This document shows positions 1 through 8,727 of a DNA stretch of 34,500 nucleotides, piece by piece (positions within the stretch are counted from its first letter, which is position 1; each line of letters begins with the position of its first letter). The DNA comes from an uncultured Porphyromonadaceae bacterium (GTDB lineage: Bacteria; Bacteroidota; Bacteroidia; Bacteroidales; Muribaculaceae): positions 1 through 34,500 of the forward strand of contig CALYOL010000004.1 in assembly GCA_945231345.1 (NCBI GenBank). Reading direction: 5' to 3'. A program made the position numbers and the translations under genes. The notes below the pieces were generated by a model, which saw nothing but the letters and a program-made list of their open reading frames with translations, searched no databases and was not told the origin of the DNA.

Positions 1-83
1 TTTTAGTTTGTTATTTTATTTTGATTATCCTTATAGCAAAACTTATGCCAAAAATCAACTAAACGTCAAAATAAGATTACTTA

Positions 84-116
84 ACAAAAAAAGGTTGCCC
101 GGGCATCCCGGGCAAC
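84..116 (-). terminator. Rho-independent terminator of the dacB-rsmI-lipoprotein operon
   Basis: A perfect 10-bp inverted repeat (arms 94-103 and 107-116, 3-nt loop) is followed on the minus strand by a run of seven T residues (plus-strand A run 86-92). It lies about 30 nt past the stop codon of the minus-strand lipoprotein gene, so it most likely ends that operon. Confidence 0.9.
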
Positions 117-144
117 ACATAAAAGATATGATATGTATTTAAAA

Positions 145-1038
145 TTAATCCGTTTTAACTACCAAATATGAAGAAGCATTCCAGAAACGCTTTGCATCCT
201 TAATAACGAGCACTTTCTGACCATTCACATCTTCAATTTCATAAGACTCTGCTGGCTGAGATGTAAGGACTTTTGCCTTTTTTGAATAGAGGTTAATCGA
301 GCGAAGTTCGCGTTTATCTGCTTTGATAAATGTATCACTATTAAACTCTGAAGGATTAATTTTGTCACTGCGGAGGAATCCACCACCTTTTGTCACCCCG
401 GCTTCTTTCAGCTCCTTGCCGGAACCTACGATGTAATATACGGTGTTCATTTCGTTTGTAAGGTCAGTGTTCTTCTGCTCAGCTTCCTCCTTCTTTTGAG
501 TAATGTCCTCTACTGTTGTGTTCAGCGAATCAACCGACTGTGTAAGCTGGTCTATCTGAATATTAGCTTGCGCAAGTTGGTTTCGCAACTGATTGATAGT
601 TGTTTCTTGCTCTGCTATCTGCGCTTTTAGAGTTTCTATTGATTTCTTAAGAAGTGCGTTCTGATGGCTTGAATTTGCAAGTCGTTTCTCCAGTTCCTCA
701 AGGCGCTGACGTCGTTCCTGTAGAGCATTTTGGATTGCAATCATATCATTTTTGATGCGTTCACGTTTTGATTCATTTTCCCCTCCAAGGTTTGTCTCGG
801 CGGCAAGTATGTTTTCCATACTCTTTATCTGCATCATGCCTTCAGATATGTCGTTCATCAATACCAGCAAACTGTCTTGATTGGCAAGTGCTACCTGAAG
901 TGAATCATGCGCTGTTGGAATAGGATTACCATTTTCATCTACTCCCTCTGATGAGGAATTACATGATGATAAAAATGACGCTGCTGACATGGTTGCTATC
1001 ACTGTGACTGCTAACCATTTTGACAAATTCTTTTTCAT
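145..1038 (-). CDS. Coiled-coil lipoprotein of unknown function
   Basis: The 297-residue product starts with a lipoprotein signal (residues 1-26, lipobox LSSC with the lipidated Cys at 26), so it is probably anchored in the outer membrane facing the periplasm. Residues about 45-195 form a long Gln/Glu/Lys/Leu-rich coiled coil. The C-terminal 100 residues (from NTVYYIVGS) look like a compact globular domain, which I recall from other Bacteroidales hypothetical proteins but cannot name. It is the last gene of a minus-strand operon, 12 nt after rsmI, with a strong terminator behind it. The distant operon partner is a PBP4-type peptidase, so a cell-envelope role is reasonable but inferred. The architecture resembles the product of 6708-7646 (anchor, coiled coil, C-terminal domain), but the end domains look unrelated. 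Confidence 0.85.
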   Translation of the reverse strand: MKKNLSKWLAVTVIATMSAASFLSSCNSSSEGVDENGNPIPTAHDSLQVALANQDSLLVLMNDISEGMMQIKSMENILAAETNLGGENESKRERIKNDMIAIQNALQERRQRLEELEKRLANSSHQNALLKKSIETLKAQIAEQETTINQLRNQLAQANIQIDQLTQSVDSLNTTVEDITQKKEEAEQKNTDLTNEMNTVYYIVGSGKELKEAGVTKGGGFLRSDKINPSEFNSDTFIKADKRELRSINLYSKKAKVLTSQPAESYEIEDVNGQKVLVIKDAKRFWNASSYLVVKTD

Positions 1039-1050
1039 AACTTGAAAAAT

Positions 1051-1779
1051 TTAAGATTGAATAATGTCTTTATACTTGTTTTTGTGAATTTTTTCTTCTT
1101 TTTGTTCCGGAACACCGGATACAACTATAACAATTTCACCGCGTGGTTGGTTCACTTGAAAATATTCTATCAGTTCTTGTAGTGACCCATTATGCGTAGT
1201 ATTATGCAGTTTTGAGATTTCTCGTGAAACTGATGCTGGTCGCTCTCCTCCACATACTTCTGCAAGTTGTTCAAGCGTTTTTACAAGTCTTAGCGGTGAT
1301 TCATAGATAATAAATGTCCGTGTTTCTTTCGCCAGCTCATTTAGTCTTGTTGCTCTCCCCTTTTTTAGTGGCAGAAATCCCTCAAAGCAAAATCTATCAC
1401 ATGGAAGACCTGAGTTTACAAGTGCTGGTACAAAAGCCGTTGCTCCCGGTAGTGTTTCTAATTCTATTCCGTTTTCTCGGCAAGCCCGAGATAGCAGAAA
1501 TCCAGGGTCTGATATTCCCGGAGTGCCGGCATCGGAAACAAGAGATATCACCGCACCGCCCTTTAATTTTTCTATCACACCCGCTATTGCTGTGTGTTCA
1601 TTAAATTTGTGGTGGCTTGACATTGGAGTGTTAATCCCGAAATGTCGCATCAACACTGCACTGGTGCGCGTATCTTCTGCCAATATGAGCTCACTCTGTT
1701 TCAGCACGGATATAGCTCGAGGAGACATGTCATCAAGATTTCCAACAGGTGTTGGTACTAAATATAGTTTACCGCTCAT
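1051..1779 (-). CDS. rsmI: 16S rRNA (cytidine1402-2'-O)-methyltransferase RsmI
   Basis: RsmI transfers a methyl group from S-adenosylmethionine to the 2'-O of C1402 in 16S rRNA, tuning the ribosomal P site. Family hallmarks are clear: LYLVPTPVGNLDDMSPRA at the N-terminus, LAEDTRTSAVLMRHF, the glycine-rich SLVSDAGTPGISDPG cofactor segment around residue 80, LPGATAFVPALVNSGLP, FEGFLP and IYESPLRL. At 242 residues it is shorter than the E. coli enzyme (about 286) and appears to lack the C-terminal helical extension, as I would expect for Bacteroidetes forms. It starts 2 nt after the acidic unknown gene and is followed 12 nt later by the lipoprotein gene, so all four minus-strand genes are probably one transcript. 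Confidence 0.95.
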   Translation of the reverse strand: MSGKLYLVPTPVGNLDDMSPRAISVLKQSELILAEDTRTSAVLMRHFGINTPMSSHHKFNEHTAIAGVIEKLKGGAVISLVSDAGTPGISDPGFLLSRACRENGIELETLPGATAFVPALVNSGLPCDRFCFEGFLPLKKGRATRLNELAKETRTFIIYESPLRLVKTLEQLAEVCGGERPASVSREISKLHNTTHNGSLQELIEYFQVNQPRGEIVIVVSGVPEQKEEKIHKNKYKDIIQS

Positions 1780-1781
1780 CG

Positions 1782-2666
1782 TTATTGTGCATTAAAGTGA
1801 TGTTCTATGATTTTTAGGAACGCCTTTGTGCTGTCGTCTTCAGGATTCCAGCCATAATTATTCAGGAAATAGTCTTCTGCTTCTGTGTATGACCCCATTT
1901 CTGATATTAGGTCAAGAGCTTCATTATATTGAGCTGAACTATTACCGAAAAGCTCACGGCGAAAACGGAACTTGTCATTAAGAGTAAAAGCCTTGTATAT
2001 ATCCTTTGATTTATGGCGTGAAAGCACCTCATCTACTTTTATTTTAGTATCTTCTATAGCTGTACGCTTCTGCTCTTCTTGCTCTCGTTCTGACCGAAAT
2101 TCTTCATCGGATATGACATCATTACTGAAAGTAATGTTATCCTGCGCTATCTGTTCTTCTTGAGTATCACCATCAGAGACCTCGTATATTGGCTCTTTGG
2201 GGTTATCGGCGCCAGTCTGTCTTTCCTCAGATACATCATCAATATCTTCATCAAAAATATCTTGTAAATTAGAAGGATATGTTTGATTCTCAATATTAGT
2301 GACTTCTGACATACCATCATCGTTGTCACAGGCATCGCTGTCTTTTTCATCAAATGAACAGGTCTCCGGGATGACACTCTCATCATGAGTAGCCTCGCTT
2401 ACTACGTCATCTGATTGCACATCTTCTGCCTTTTCTTCATTAACGTTTTGTATAAATACATCTTCCAATTCATCATCTGAAAGTGCAGAATTAACTGTTT
2501 TGGGAGTTTCTTTTTTATCGCAGTCTATAGCACTGAGAAGAAAACCTATAGCGGAAGATATATTCTCTAATTTAGATTGGTAACTAACATCTTCAGGATT
2601 CATTTCTAAAATGCCCATTTGCAGTTCAGAAATCTTGATAAGCACTTTTTTCAATGAAACATCCAT
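1782..2666 (-). CDS. Highly acidic protein of unknown function with conserved C-terminal domain
   Basis: No named function. The 294-residue protein has three parts. Residues 1-50 are helical (MDVSLKKVLIKISELQ...). Residues about 60-200 form a very acidic, low-complexity and probably disordered linker. Residues about 218-294 form a compact C-terminal domain with KDIYKAFTLNDKFRFRRELFG, LDLISEMGSYTEAEDYFLN and YGWNPEDD, a domain I recall at the end of many Bacteroidales hypothetical proteins. No signal peptide or membrane segment is seen, so it is likely cytoplasmic. It sits 2 nt after dacB and 2 nt before rsmI, which implies translational coupling. The linker motif LQDIFDEDIDD closely matches LEEIFDEDIEQ in the HU-LysM protein at 15008-16291. 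Confidence 0.85.
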   Translation of the reverse strand: MDVSLKKVLIKISELQMGILEMNPEDVSYQSKLENISSAIGFLLSAIDCDKKETPKTVNSALSDDELEDVFIQNVNEEKAEDVQSDDVVSEATHDESVIPETCSFDEKDSDACDNDDGMSEVTNIENQTYPSNLQDIFDEDIDDVSEERQTGADNPKEPIYEVSDGDTQEEQIAQDNITFSNDVISDEEFRSEREQEEQKRTAIEDTKIKVDEVLSRHKSKDIYKAFTLNDKFRFRRELFGNSSAQYNEALDLISEMGSYTEAEDYFLNNYGWNPEDDSTKAFLKIIEHHFNAQ

Positions 2667-2668
2667 GA

Positions 2669-4015
2669 TTATTCGTAATATTTTGATAGGAATAGTTCTA
2701 TTTGTTTATGAAGTTCAGGCAACTTGCACTTGAAGTTGTTTATCATCACCGCTACTGCATACCTTGGATTATCGTCATCATCGAGCAAATAACCGGCATA
2801 GCATCTTACAGCTCCCATACTTCCGCTTTTCAGTGCTGCGCGACCTTCCAGGACACTTCCCTTAAATGTATTTTTTAGAGTGCCATCCATCCCGGCTCTT
2901 GGAAATATGTCTATGAAATCCTCGTTTTTTGACATCATTTTCAATACTTGTACAAGGAATGCTGGTGATATGCCATTGCTGCGTGAAAGTCCGCTGCCGT
3001 CTTTTATGGTATACATATCCGTTGATATCCCTTTTGACTCATAAAACTCTTTTTCCACCTTAAGGGCTTCTTTTATTGACTTTCCTGGAGCAAGAAGACG
3101 TAATGTTGATTCCGCCATCATATTATCGCTGCGACTCATAAGGTCTTTTAGTATGGCTTTTAGTGCCGGTGAATAGTATGATGCCACTGGAATAGAATCT
3201 GTATCCATTTCCATTTCCTGATTGTCTATTTCTTCATCGTATATAAACACGATGCTTGAATCTGCCATACATTCACAAAGCTCTGAAATAAACAAGTCAT
3301 TTGGTCTCGGATTGGGCAGTTTCAGTGACGTGTCTTCTGAAAATTCTTCAGTATCATCTATTTCATTGTATGATGCACCAAAACTTTGGTTAAGGTACAG
3401 CTTGCCATCAACCGTATTTACCATTTCATCAAATATTACACTACTTGGACGAGTCTCGTATGTCGTGGGATTATACCAGAATACGTTGTCGCGGTGATTA
3501 AATGAATACCATCCTGTACCATATTCATAATATCCGTCTTCTATTTCCCATGTCCCAAGTTTCCCTTGGTTCGCCGCGTCGCCTAAATCTACAGACATAT
3601 TGCCTGCAATTCGTTTTACGCCCATACCCTTCAGTGAAGACACTATATCTTCTATGAACGTCTGATTGTCTGGGAAATGTCTGCTGTATAGCGTTGGGTC
3701 ACCACTCCCTTTTATTATCAAGTCGCCATATAATGTGCCATCTTTTATAATGCCATATATATATGCTGGTGTTTCATACTGATAGTCGTATGGATACAGC
3801 GATAATGCCGCTGCTGATGTAACCAGTTTCATGGTACTTGCAGGGATTAACGATTTTGCACCATTACAGTTAAATACTTCCCTTTCTTCCTGTAAATCAT
3901 ACACAACTATGCCCACAGAAGATACACTATCTGAATAGAACTTCAGTGGACAATCACTCGCTCTTAATGCATAAGGCATTAATAACAAAGCCGTTATAAG
4001 CAAATTCTTTATCAT
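2669..4015 (-). CDS. dacB: PBP4-type D-alanyl-D-alanine carboxypeptidase/endopeptidase (peptidase S13)
   Basis: A periplasmic serine peptidase that trims D-Ala from stem peptides or cuts 4-3 cross-links in peptidoglycan. A signal peptide covers residues 1-19. All three penicillin-binding motifs are present: SxxK as S60-T-M-K63 in IPASTMKLV, SxN as S296-D-N298 in SRSDNMMAES, and the KTG box as K396-S-G (ALKSGSMG). The SGDPTLY segment near residue 104 is also typical of S13 enzymes. The 448-residue length fits the family. It is the first gene of the minus-strand operon, with a probable promoter about 150 nt upstream (4172-4204). The ATG at 4013-4015 gives a good signal peptide, so the start is secure. 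Confidence 0.93.
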   Translation of the reverse strand: MIKNLLITALLLMPYALRASDCPLKFYSDSVSSVGIVVYDLQEEREVFNCNGAKSLIPASTMKLVTSAAALSLYPYDYQYETPAYIYGIIKDGTLYGDLIIKGSGDPTLYSRHFPDNQTFIEDIVSSLKGMGVKRIAGNMSVDLGDAANQGKLGTWEIEDGYYEYGTGWYSFNHRDNVFWYNPTTYETRPSSVIFDEMVNTVDGKLYLNQSFGASYNEIDDTEEFSEDTSLKLPNPRPNDLFISELCECMADSSIVFIYDEEIDNQEMEMDTDSIPVASYYSPALKAILKDLMSRSDNMMAESTLRLLAPGKSIKEALKVEKEFYESKGISTDMYTIKDGSGLSRSNGISPAFLVQVLKMMSKNEDFIDIFPRAGMDGTLKNTFKGSVLEGRAALKSGSMGAVRCYAGYLLDDDDNPRYAVAVMINNFKCKLPELHKQIELFLSKYYE

Positions 4016-4326
4016 ATCTAATATTTTGTTCTAAATCTTATGCGAAATTACAAATAAACTTTCAATTATCGTACATTATTGGAAACTTTTTCTGAAACAC
4101 CGCTCCAAAACAATGATTTTATCTAAAATTAATAAGAAAACACTACCTGTCATGCCTTCGTTTTTATTTTGCAAAGTTACAAAATACAATATGCCATTGT
4201 CAAGTGTTTTAAGATATTTTAACTATAATTAAATAACAGCGTTGTTTTGTTAAATTCTGTTAATTATATTGATTTCTTGAAACCTTTTGGTAATTTAGTA
4301 CGTCAAATTTACAAATTGATAAAACA
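4016..4326. other. Divergent intergenic region between dacB and the neuB-like gene
   Basis: These 311 nt hold no convincing gene. They contain the probable dacB promoter on the minus strand (4172-4204). On the plus strand, upstream of the NeuB-like gene, only weak matches to the Bacteroidetes promoter are visible: ATTG at 4268-4271, a 19-nt spacer and TAATTTAG at 4291-4298, each with one mismatch. The DNA is AT-rich throughout. No strong hairpin or riboswitch-like conservation is apparent. Confidence 0.6.
4172..4204 (-). promoter_or_regulatory. Probable promoter of the dacB operon
   Basis: Read on the minus strand, a perfect Bacteroidetes -7 box TAACTTTG lies at 4179-4172. CTTG at 4204-4201 stands 21 nt upstream as a 3-of-4 match to the -33 TTTG. 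This would leave a 5' leader of about 150 nt before dacB. The match is by eye only. Confidence 0.45.
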
Positions 4327-5337
4327 ATGAAGAAGAAAACCATAATAATAGCTGAAGCTGGTGTGAATCACAATGGAGATTTCTCACGTGCTTGCGAAAT
4401 GATAAGGGTGGCAAAATTAGCCGGTGCTGACTATGTCAAATTTCAGACAGCCGTTCCTGAACTCGTCATATCATCCATTGCTCCTAAAGCTGAATATCAA
4501 AAGGAAACAACTGGAGCACAGGAATCTCAACTCGAAATGTGCAAGAAAATTCACCTCCCGGTTTCTGATTACGCAAAACTCGCGGAAATTTGCAAAAACG
4601 AAGGCATTGGTTTTATGAGCACACCATTTGACCTTGTCTCCATTGATGTCCTTGCTAAACTTGACATGGATTATTGGAAAATACCATCAGGTGAAATCAC
4701 AAATCTCCCGTATTTGCGCAAAATTGCAAGCAAAGGAGGCAAAGTGATTCTTTCTACAGGGATGTCTATGCCTGAAGAAATTAAAGACGCTTGCAATATT
4801 CTCATTTACGGCGGAATTAAGGCTGAAGACATTTCTCTGCTCCATTGTAACACTCAATATCCTACTCCGTTCCGCGACGTCAATCTCCTTGCAATGAACA
4901 CCCTTAGGAGCATCAATCCCGCAGGAATGGTTGGTTACAGTGACCATACAGTTGGCATTGAAGTACCGGTCGCTGCAGTTGCCCTTGGCGCTGAAATAAT
5001 TGAAAAACATTTCACTCTTGACAAAACGCTCCCTGGCCCTGACCATAAGGCTTCGTTAGACCCGAAAGAGCTTTCGGATATGATAACTGCAATACGAAAT
5101 ATTGAAATTGCACTCGGTGATGAACATAAGACTGTTTCAGAATCGGAACGCCCAAATATCACCGTCGCACGCAAAAGCATTGTTGCAGCTCGCGACATTA
5201 AGGCTGGAGAAACGCTCACTGAAGAAAACATCACCGTGAAGCGTCCAGGTAATGGTATTTCCCCCATGCTTTGGGATAGTGTCATTGGCACTAAGGCAAT
5301 TATGGATTTCAAATACGATGAACTAATTAAAATTTAA
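4327..5337 (+). CDS. neuB: N-acetylneuraminate/nonulosonate synthase (NeuB family)
   Basis: NeuB enzymes condense phosphoenolpyruvate with N-acetylmannosamine (or a related 6-deoxy hexose) to give sialic, legionaminic or pseudaminic acid in the cytoplasm. The N-terminal TIM barrel shows the family opening IIIAEAGVNHNGD, then ADYVKFQTA, IPSGEITNLPYLRKIA, LSTGMS, LHCNTQYPTP and VGYSDHTVG. A C-terminal SAF (antifreeze-like) domain follows from about residue 275 (RKSIVAARDIKAGETLTEENI). Length 336 fits. The ATG at 4327 gives an N-terminus that begins at the conserved core. No neuA or neuC homologue lies nearby, so sequence alone does not tell which sugar is made. The TM2 gene follows after 6 nt and is probably cotranscribed. 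Confidence 0.9.
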   Translation: MKKKTIIIAEAGVNHNGDFSRACEMIRVAKLAGADYVKFQTAVPELVISSIAPKAEYQKETTGAQESQLEMCKKIHLPVSDYAKLAEICKNEGIGFMSTPFDLVSIDVLAKLDMDYWKIPSGEITNLPYLRKIASKGGKVILSTGMSMPEEIKDACNILIYGGIKAEDISLLHCNTQYPTPFRDVNLLAMNTLRSINPAGMVGYSDHTVGIEVPVAAVALGAEIIEKHFTLDKTLPGPDHKASLDPKELSDMITAIRNIEIALGDEHKTVSESERPNITVARKSIVAARDIKAGETLTEENITVKRPGNGISPMLWDSVIGTKAIMDFKYDELIKI

Positions 5338-5343
5338 TATATT

Positions 5344-5805
5344 ATGGCACAATATTTTATCTATTTTCAAGGAAAGCAAGTAGGTCCTCTTAACAAGCAA
5401 GACCTCATTAACTACGGTATTAATCGTGACTCTTTTGTATGGGAAGTCGGCACTCCTGAATGGAAACAGGCTTCACAAATTCCTGACCTTGCAGATATCA
5501 TTCCTCCAGCTCCACCTGTCAATGGCTTTTATACTCAGGGAGCATATCCACAGTACCCCAATCAGGAAATCAACAACAAGAAAATCGTCGCTTCCATTTT
5601 GGCTCTGATTTTCACCGGGCTTGGAATCCACTATTTCTATCTTGGCAAGATAACTGCAGGTATCCTCACCATTGTACTCTCATTGGTCACATGCGGAATA
5701 TGGAGCTTTGTAATGCTCGTACAGGGCATTGTAATGCTCACAATGGATGACAACTCTTTTGCACAAAAGTATCTCAATTCCAACTCCTCTTTCCCTCTCT
5801 TCTAA
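5344..5805 (+). CDS. GYF_2 and TM2 domain membrane protein
   Basis: A 153-residue two-domain protein. Residues 1-50 match the GYF_2 domain (FIYFQGKQVGPLNKQDL, VWEVGTPEWKQA). A short Pro/Tyr-rich linker follows. Residues about 77-145 match the TM2 domain: two hydrophobic helices with the GLGIHYFYLGK turn between them. In Bacteroidetes this pairing is common and its function is unknown; GYF-like domains often bind proline-rich peptides. The gene follows the NeuB-like gene by 6 nt and ends at a strong terminator. Being coupled to nonulosonate synthesis may be only a transcriptional convenience. Confidence 0.88.
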   Translation: MAQYFIYFQGKQVGPLNKQDLINYGINRDSFVWEVGTPEWKQASQIPDLADIIPPAPPVNGFYTQGAYPQYPNQEINNKKIVASILALIFTGLGIHYFYLGKITAGILTIVLSLVTCGIWSFVMLVQGIVMLTMDDNSFAQKYLNSNSSFPLF

Positions 5806-5825
5806 AGTTTCAGAATAATTTAATA

Positions 5826-5868
5826 AAACCCGGGGATATCGTATTTTACGGCATCCCCGGGTTTATTA
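5826..5868. terminator. Bidirectional terminator between convergent genes
   Basis: A perfect 12-bp inverted repeat (5826-5837 and 5853-5864, arms AAACCCGGGGAT and its complement, 15-nt loop) lies 20 nt past the TM2 gene. T-rich tracts follow on both strands, so it can also stop the minus-strand MgtC transcript that ends at 5915. Confidence 0.88.
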
Positions 5869-5914
5869 TTCTTCAACTTATCTGCTTCAAAAGCAATCCT
5901 GACTATTAACTCAA

Positions 5915-6637
5915 CTATATGTCCCCCTGGTTAGCAAGAGTAATAGAGCGCGTTGAGTTAATAGAACTTAGCGACTTGAATAAGGCTATAAAGTCCGTAG
6001 AGTCTTTAGACAACACAAAGAGGTTCAGATTTGTGAATTTCTCCGCATAGTCATATTCCACATACACATTCACGAGGGTTACATTCTCCTTTAAAAGCTC
6101 TGATTTATACGGATTTATATCCTCAATTATCCCGTCAATTTTCATGCGGATAATTCGAGACTGGGCGCCCATATTTTTTCGATGCTCAAATTTTTCTACC
6201 TGTACAAGAACTACCATAATTAGCGCCGTAGCAACAATAGAAAGTGTATAAAGCCCAACGCCTACAGCAAGCCCAATTGTAGCGACTATCCAAATCCCGG
6301 CAGCAGTTGTAAGTCCGCGAACAGAACCCTTCATCTGTATTATTGCGCCGGCTCCAAGAAAACCTATTCCTGAAAGTACTTGCGCTGCAATTCGCCCGGG
6401 GTCTCCGTTTTTAAGTCCTAAATACTCCTGCGGCACATATATCGAAATAAGCATAGCAAGTGTAGCTCCCATCGAGATTAACGCAAATGTGCGTATGCCG
6501 GCTGTTTGACCTTTTGTTTTACGCTCATACCCTACTATGCTGCCAAGTGCCATACTTAGCAACAGTCTAAATATAGCAGACGAAGTATTTACCTCTATCC
6601 CCGTTATATCGTTGTATATTTGCTCAAATAATCCCAT
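5915..6637 (-). CDS. MgtC/SapB family inner-membrane protein
   Basis: The 240-residue protein has an N-terminal membrane half of four to five helices (residues about 20-145) with the MgtC signature segments: LLLSMALGSIVGYERK, GIRTFALISMGATLAML, VLSGIGFLGAGAIIQ and VRGLTTAAGIWIVATIGL. The C-terminal 90 residues form a soluble ACT-like domain. In Salmonella, MgtC modulates the F-type ATPase and aids growth at low Mg2+ and in macrophages. In gut Bacteroidales the role is unproven, so I assign family only. It is the last gene of a minus-strand group after the coiled-coil gene at 6708-7646 (70-nt gap). The shared terminator lies beyond its stop. Confidence 0.93.
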   Translation of the reverse strand: MGLFEQIYNDITGIEVNTSSAIFRLLLSMALGSIVGYERKTKGQTAGIRTFALISMGATLAMLISIYVPQEYLGLKNGDPGRIAAQVLSGIGFLGAGAIIQMKGSVRGLTTAAGIWIVATIGLAVGVGLYTLSIVATALIMVVLVQVEKFEHRKNMGAQSRIIRMKIDGIIEDINPYKSELLKENVTLVNVYVEYDYAEKFTNLNLFVLSKDSTDFIALFKSLSSINSTRSITLANQGDI

Positions 6638-6707
6638 AATGATAAATTAATAAATACAACGCACCGATAGTGTAAGATGTTCAGTTATTAACAACTATTG
6701 TTACTGG

Positions 6708-7646
6708 TTATTTCTTCATTGTGAACTTTTTTGAAGCAAGGCGATAATTATCAGCAAACAGCTCAACAGTATACTCTCCTGGATTAAGGGTCGCATTTAC
6801 ATCCCAATACATCTGAATGCCTGCAATTTCCTCTCCTTCATATTCAATTACCTTTCTCGCAGAGCATTTCACGCTTTGACCTTCAAAATTAAATACGCCA
6901 CCATTGCCAAGCAAATCACCTTCAGGACTTACAAGACGCAGATAAATGACTTTTTCACCTACAGGTGTTGAGTTGTTTTGAGGTATTGTAAATGTTACTA
7001 CAAGCTGGCGTGCCTTTGTTATATTGTTCTCTGTTTTGCCATTTTTTTTGAGCGCACGCAGCGAAACTCCCGTCACATTTAGCTTCTCGGCGAGAGTCAT
7101 GCGCTCATTTAACTCCTCATTTGTTTTTGAAACAGATTCTACACGTTCATTCAGGCGACGGTTTTTCTCTTTAATTTCTTGATTTTCAGTCTTAAGACCT
7201 TGATTTTCGCGTGAAAGTGAATCTATTTGAGCCACATAATGACGTAGCAGCCCTTTAAGTGTAGCAATCTGGTCTTGTAGCTCTTTTATACGAGCGGCAT
7301 TTTTGCGCTTCTCCATTTTCAGCTCTTGAAGCAACTTTTCCACTTTTGCTTTAGCTGCAGCATACTTTTCTACAATTGAGTCATTTGCAAGTAACTGAGT
7401 CTGATTTTCATACTGTGCATACTCATTATTGAGTGCCTCATATTCATTTGCAAGTTGGAGCTGCTCATTTGTCAATTTTAGCTGTTCTATTTCCTCTTGC
7501 GCAGCATTGGTCTTTGCCATTTGTAGCGCTACCAATATGCCTGCTATCACCACAACGCCAACAATAATTAGAGCTATGATAATATTTTTTTTAGAAAAAT
7601 TTATTTTCTTTTTTTTTGAATCGTTAACTGAATTATTCTGTTCCAT
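6708..7646 (-). CDS. Membrane-anchored coiled-coil protein of unknown function
   Basis: No named family. The 312-residue protein has a basic N-terminus (SKKKKINFSKK), a single membrane helix at about 21-42 and a long coiled coil at about 45-190 (heptad-like Leu/Glu/Lys pattern, KNRRLNERVESVSKTNEEL). A predicted beta-rich C-terminal domain follows, from about 195 to the end (KARQLVVTFTIPQNNS, GEYTVELFADNYRLASKKF). The basic stretch before the helix suggests N-in topology with the coil in the periplasm. I recall homologues annotated as hypothetical in Bacteroides. The gene starts 7 nt after the galM stop, which suggests cotranscription. Confidence 0.83.
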   Translation of the reverse strand: MEQNNSVNDSKKKKINFSKKNIIIALIIVGVVVIAGILVALQMAKTNAAQEEIEQLKLTNEQLQLANEYEALNNEYAQYENQTQLLANDSIVEKYAAAKAKVEKLLQELKMEKRKNAARIKELQDQIATLKGLLRHYVAQIDSLSRENQGLKTENQEIKEKNRRLNERVESVSKTNEELNERMTLAEKLNVTGVSLRALKKNGKTENNITKARQLVVTFTIPQNNSTPVGEKVIYLRLVSPEGDLLGNGGVFNFEGQSVKCSARKVIEYEGEEIAGIQMYWDVNATLNPGEYTVELFADNYRLASKKFTMKK

Positions 7647-7653
7647 AACTTAT

Positions 7654-8703
7654 TTAAAATGAAGTAAATCGGAAAATTATCTGATGAAAATATCTTTTGC
7701 CAGGTCTCAATACTTGAGAAGGAAAATTGGGGTGATTAGGAGCATCTGGCAGCCCCTGACATTCAATGGCAACACAGTCATAGTCATGATATTCTGCCCC
7801 ACCTTTGCCTTTTGGAGAGCCTGTAAGCCAATTCCCGGTATAAACCTGTACTCCTGGCTGAGTAGAATCAATTTGAATTTTGCGCCGAGACATATTATCC
7901 TTCAGAATCGCTATTGGACGCAATTTTTTCTCCTCGTACCCATCCGCTACCCAGCAATGGTCATAACCTTTACCGAATCGCAATGGTTCAAAGTTATCTT
8001 TTATTCTGTCCTCAATCTTATGGCTCACAGTGAAATCCATAGGAGTGCCTTTTACGGGGAGCATTCTACCAGTTGGCGTAAGAGACTCGTCTGTCTCGAG
8101 GTATTTTGAGCAAAATAGCTGCAGCTCATGCTGAAGAGCATTCGCCGCATTGTGTCCCGAAAGGCAAAAATATGTATGGTTTGTTAGATTCAAAATTGTT
8201 GCAGCATCAGTTGTTGCTTCCATCGTCAAATGTAGCTCATTATTTTCTGTCCACCGATAATTAGCGCGAACCTCAATATTGCCGGGATAATTTTCATCTC
8301 CATCATTACTCTTTAGAGTAAATGTGACATCACCGGCCTCTCCGTCTACCGCAAACAGCCAATTGTGGTTTTGAAGCCCTTCTGGACCTCCGTGCAGATG
8401 ATTAGGTCCACAATTAACCGCTAACTTATATTCTTTTCCATCAAGAGAAAATAGTCCGCGAGCAATACGATTTGCATATCTTCCGGGTATTTTCCCTGAG
8501 CAGGGACCATCGTATATATAATCACATGGATTTTCATATCCCATTACTATGTCTGCAAGGTTCCCATTTTTATCTGGTACGCAAATGCTGATAATTCCGG
8601 CTCCAAGAGTTGAGAGAGTGACATAAGCTCCACTTTTATTTGTCAAAGTGATATATGAGATTATCCCTTTTGCAGATTCAAATTTCTCAATTTTTGCTTT
8701 CAT
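7654..8703 (-). CDS. galM: Aldose 1-epimerase (galactose mutarotase)
   Basis: Interconverts the alpha and beta anomers of galactose and glucose, feeding the Leloir pathway. Catalytic residues match the family: the His pair in NHLHGG (102-105), the general-acid His177 in NLTNHTYF and the catalytic base Glu315 in VAIECQGLPDAPNHP. The substrate-binding GRYANRIARG segment is at 74-83. Length 349 is typical. No signal peptide is seen, so it is probably cytoplasmic. No galK or galT lies nearby. A -7 box TAATTTTG (minus, 8735-8728) lies about 25 nt upstream of the start codon; I could not find a well-spaced -33 element. Confidence 0.95.
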   Translation of the reverse strand: MKAKIEKFESAKGIISYITLTNKSGAYVTLSTLGAGIISICVPDKNGNLADIVMGYENPCDYIYDGPCSGKIPGRYANRIARGLFSLDGKEYKLAVNCGPNHLHGGPEGLQNHNWLFAVDGEAGDVTFTLKSNDGDENYPGNIEVRANYRWTENNELHLTMEATTDAATILNLTNHTYFCLSGHNAANALQHELQLFCSKYLETDESLTPTGRMLPVKGTPMDFTVSHKIEDRIKDNFEPLRFGKGYDHCWVADGYEEKKLRPIAILKDNMSRRKIQIDSTQPGVQVYTGNWLTGSPKGKGGAEYHDYDCVAIECQGLPDAPNHPNFPSQVLRPGKRYFHQIIFRFTSF

Positions 8704-8727
8704 GAATTTAAGTCATTTATTTTTCTG

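Noticed and set aside
4327-5337. Sialic acid catabolism or capsule locus
   Set aside because: Only one NeuB-type gene is present, without neuA, neuC, nanA, transporter or glycosyltransferase genes nearby.
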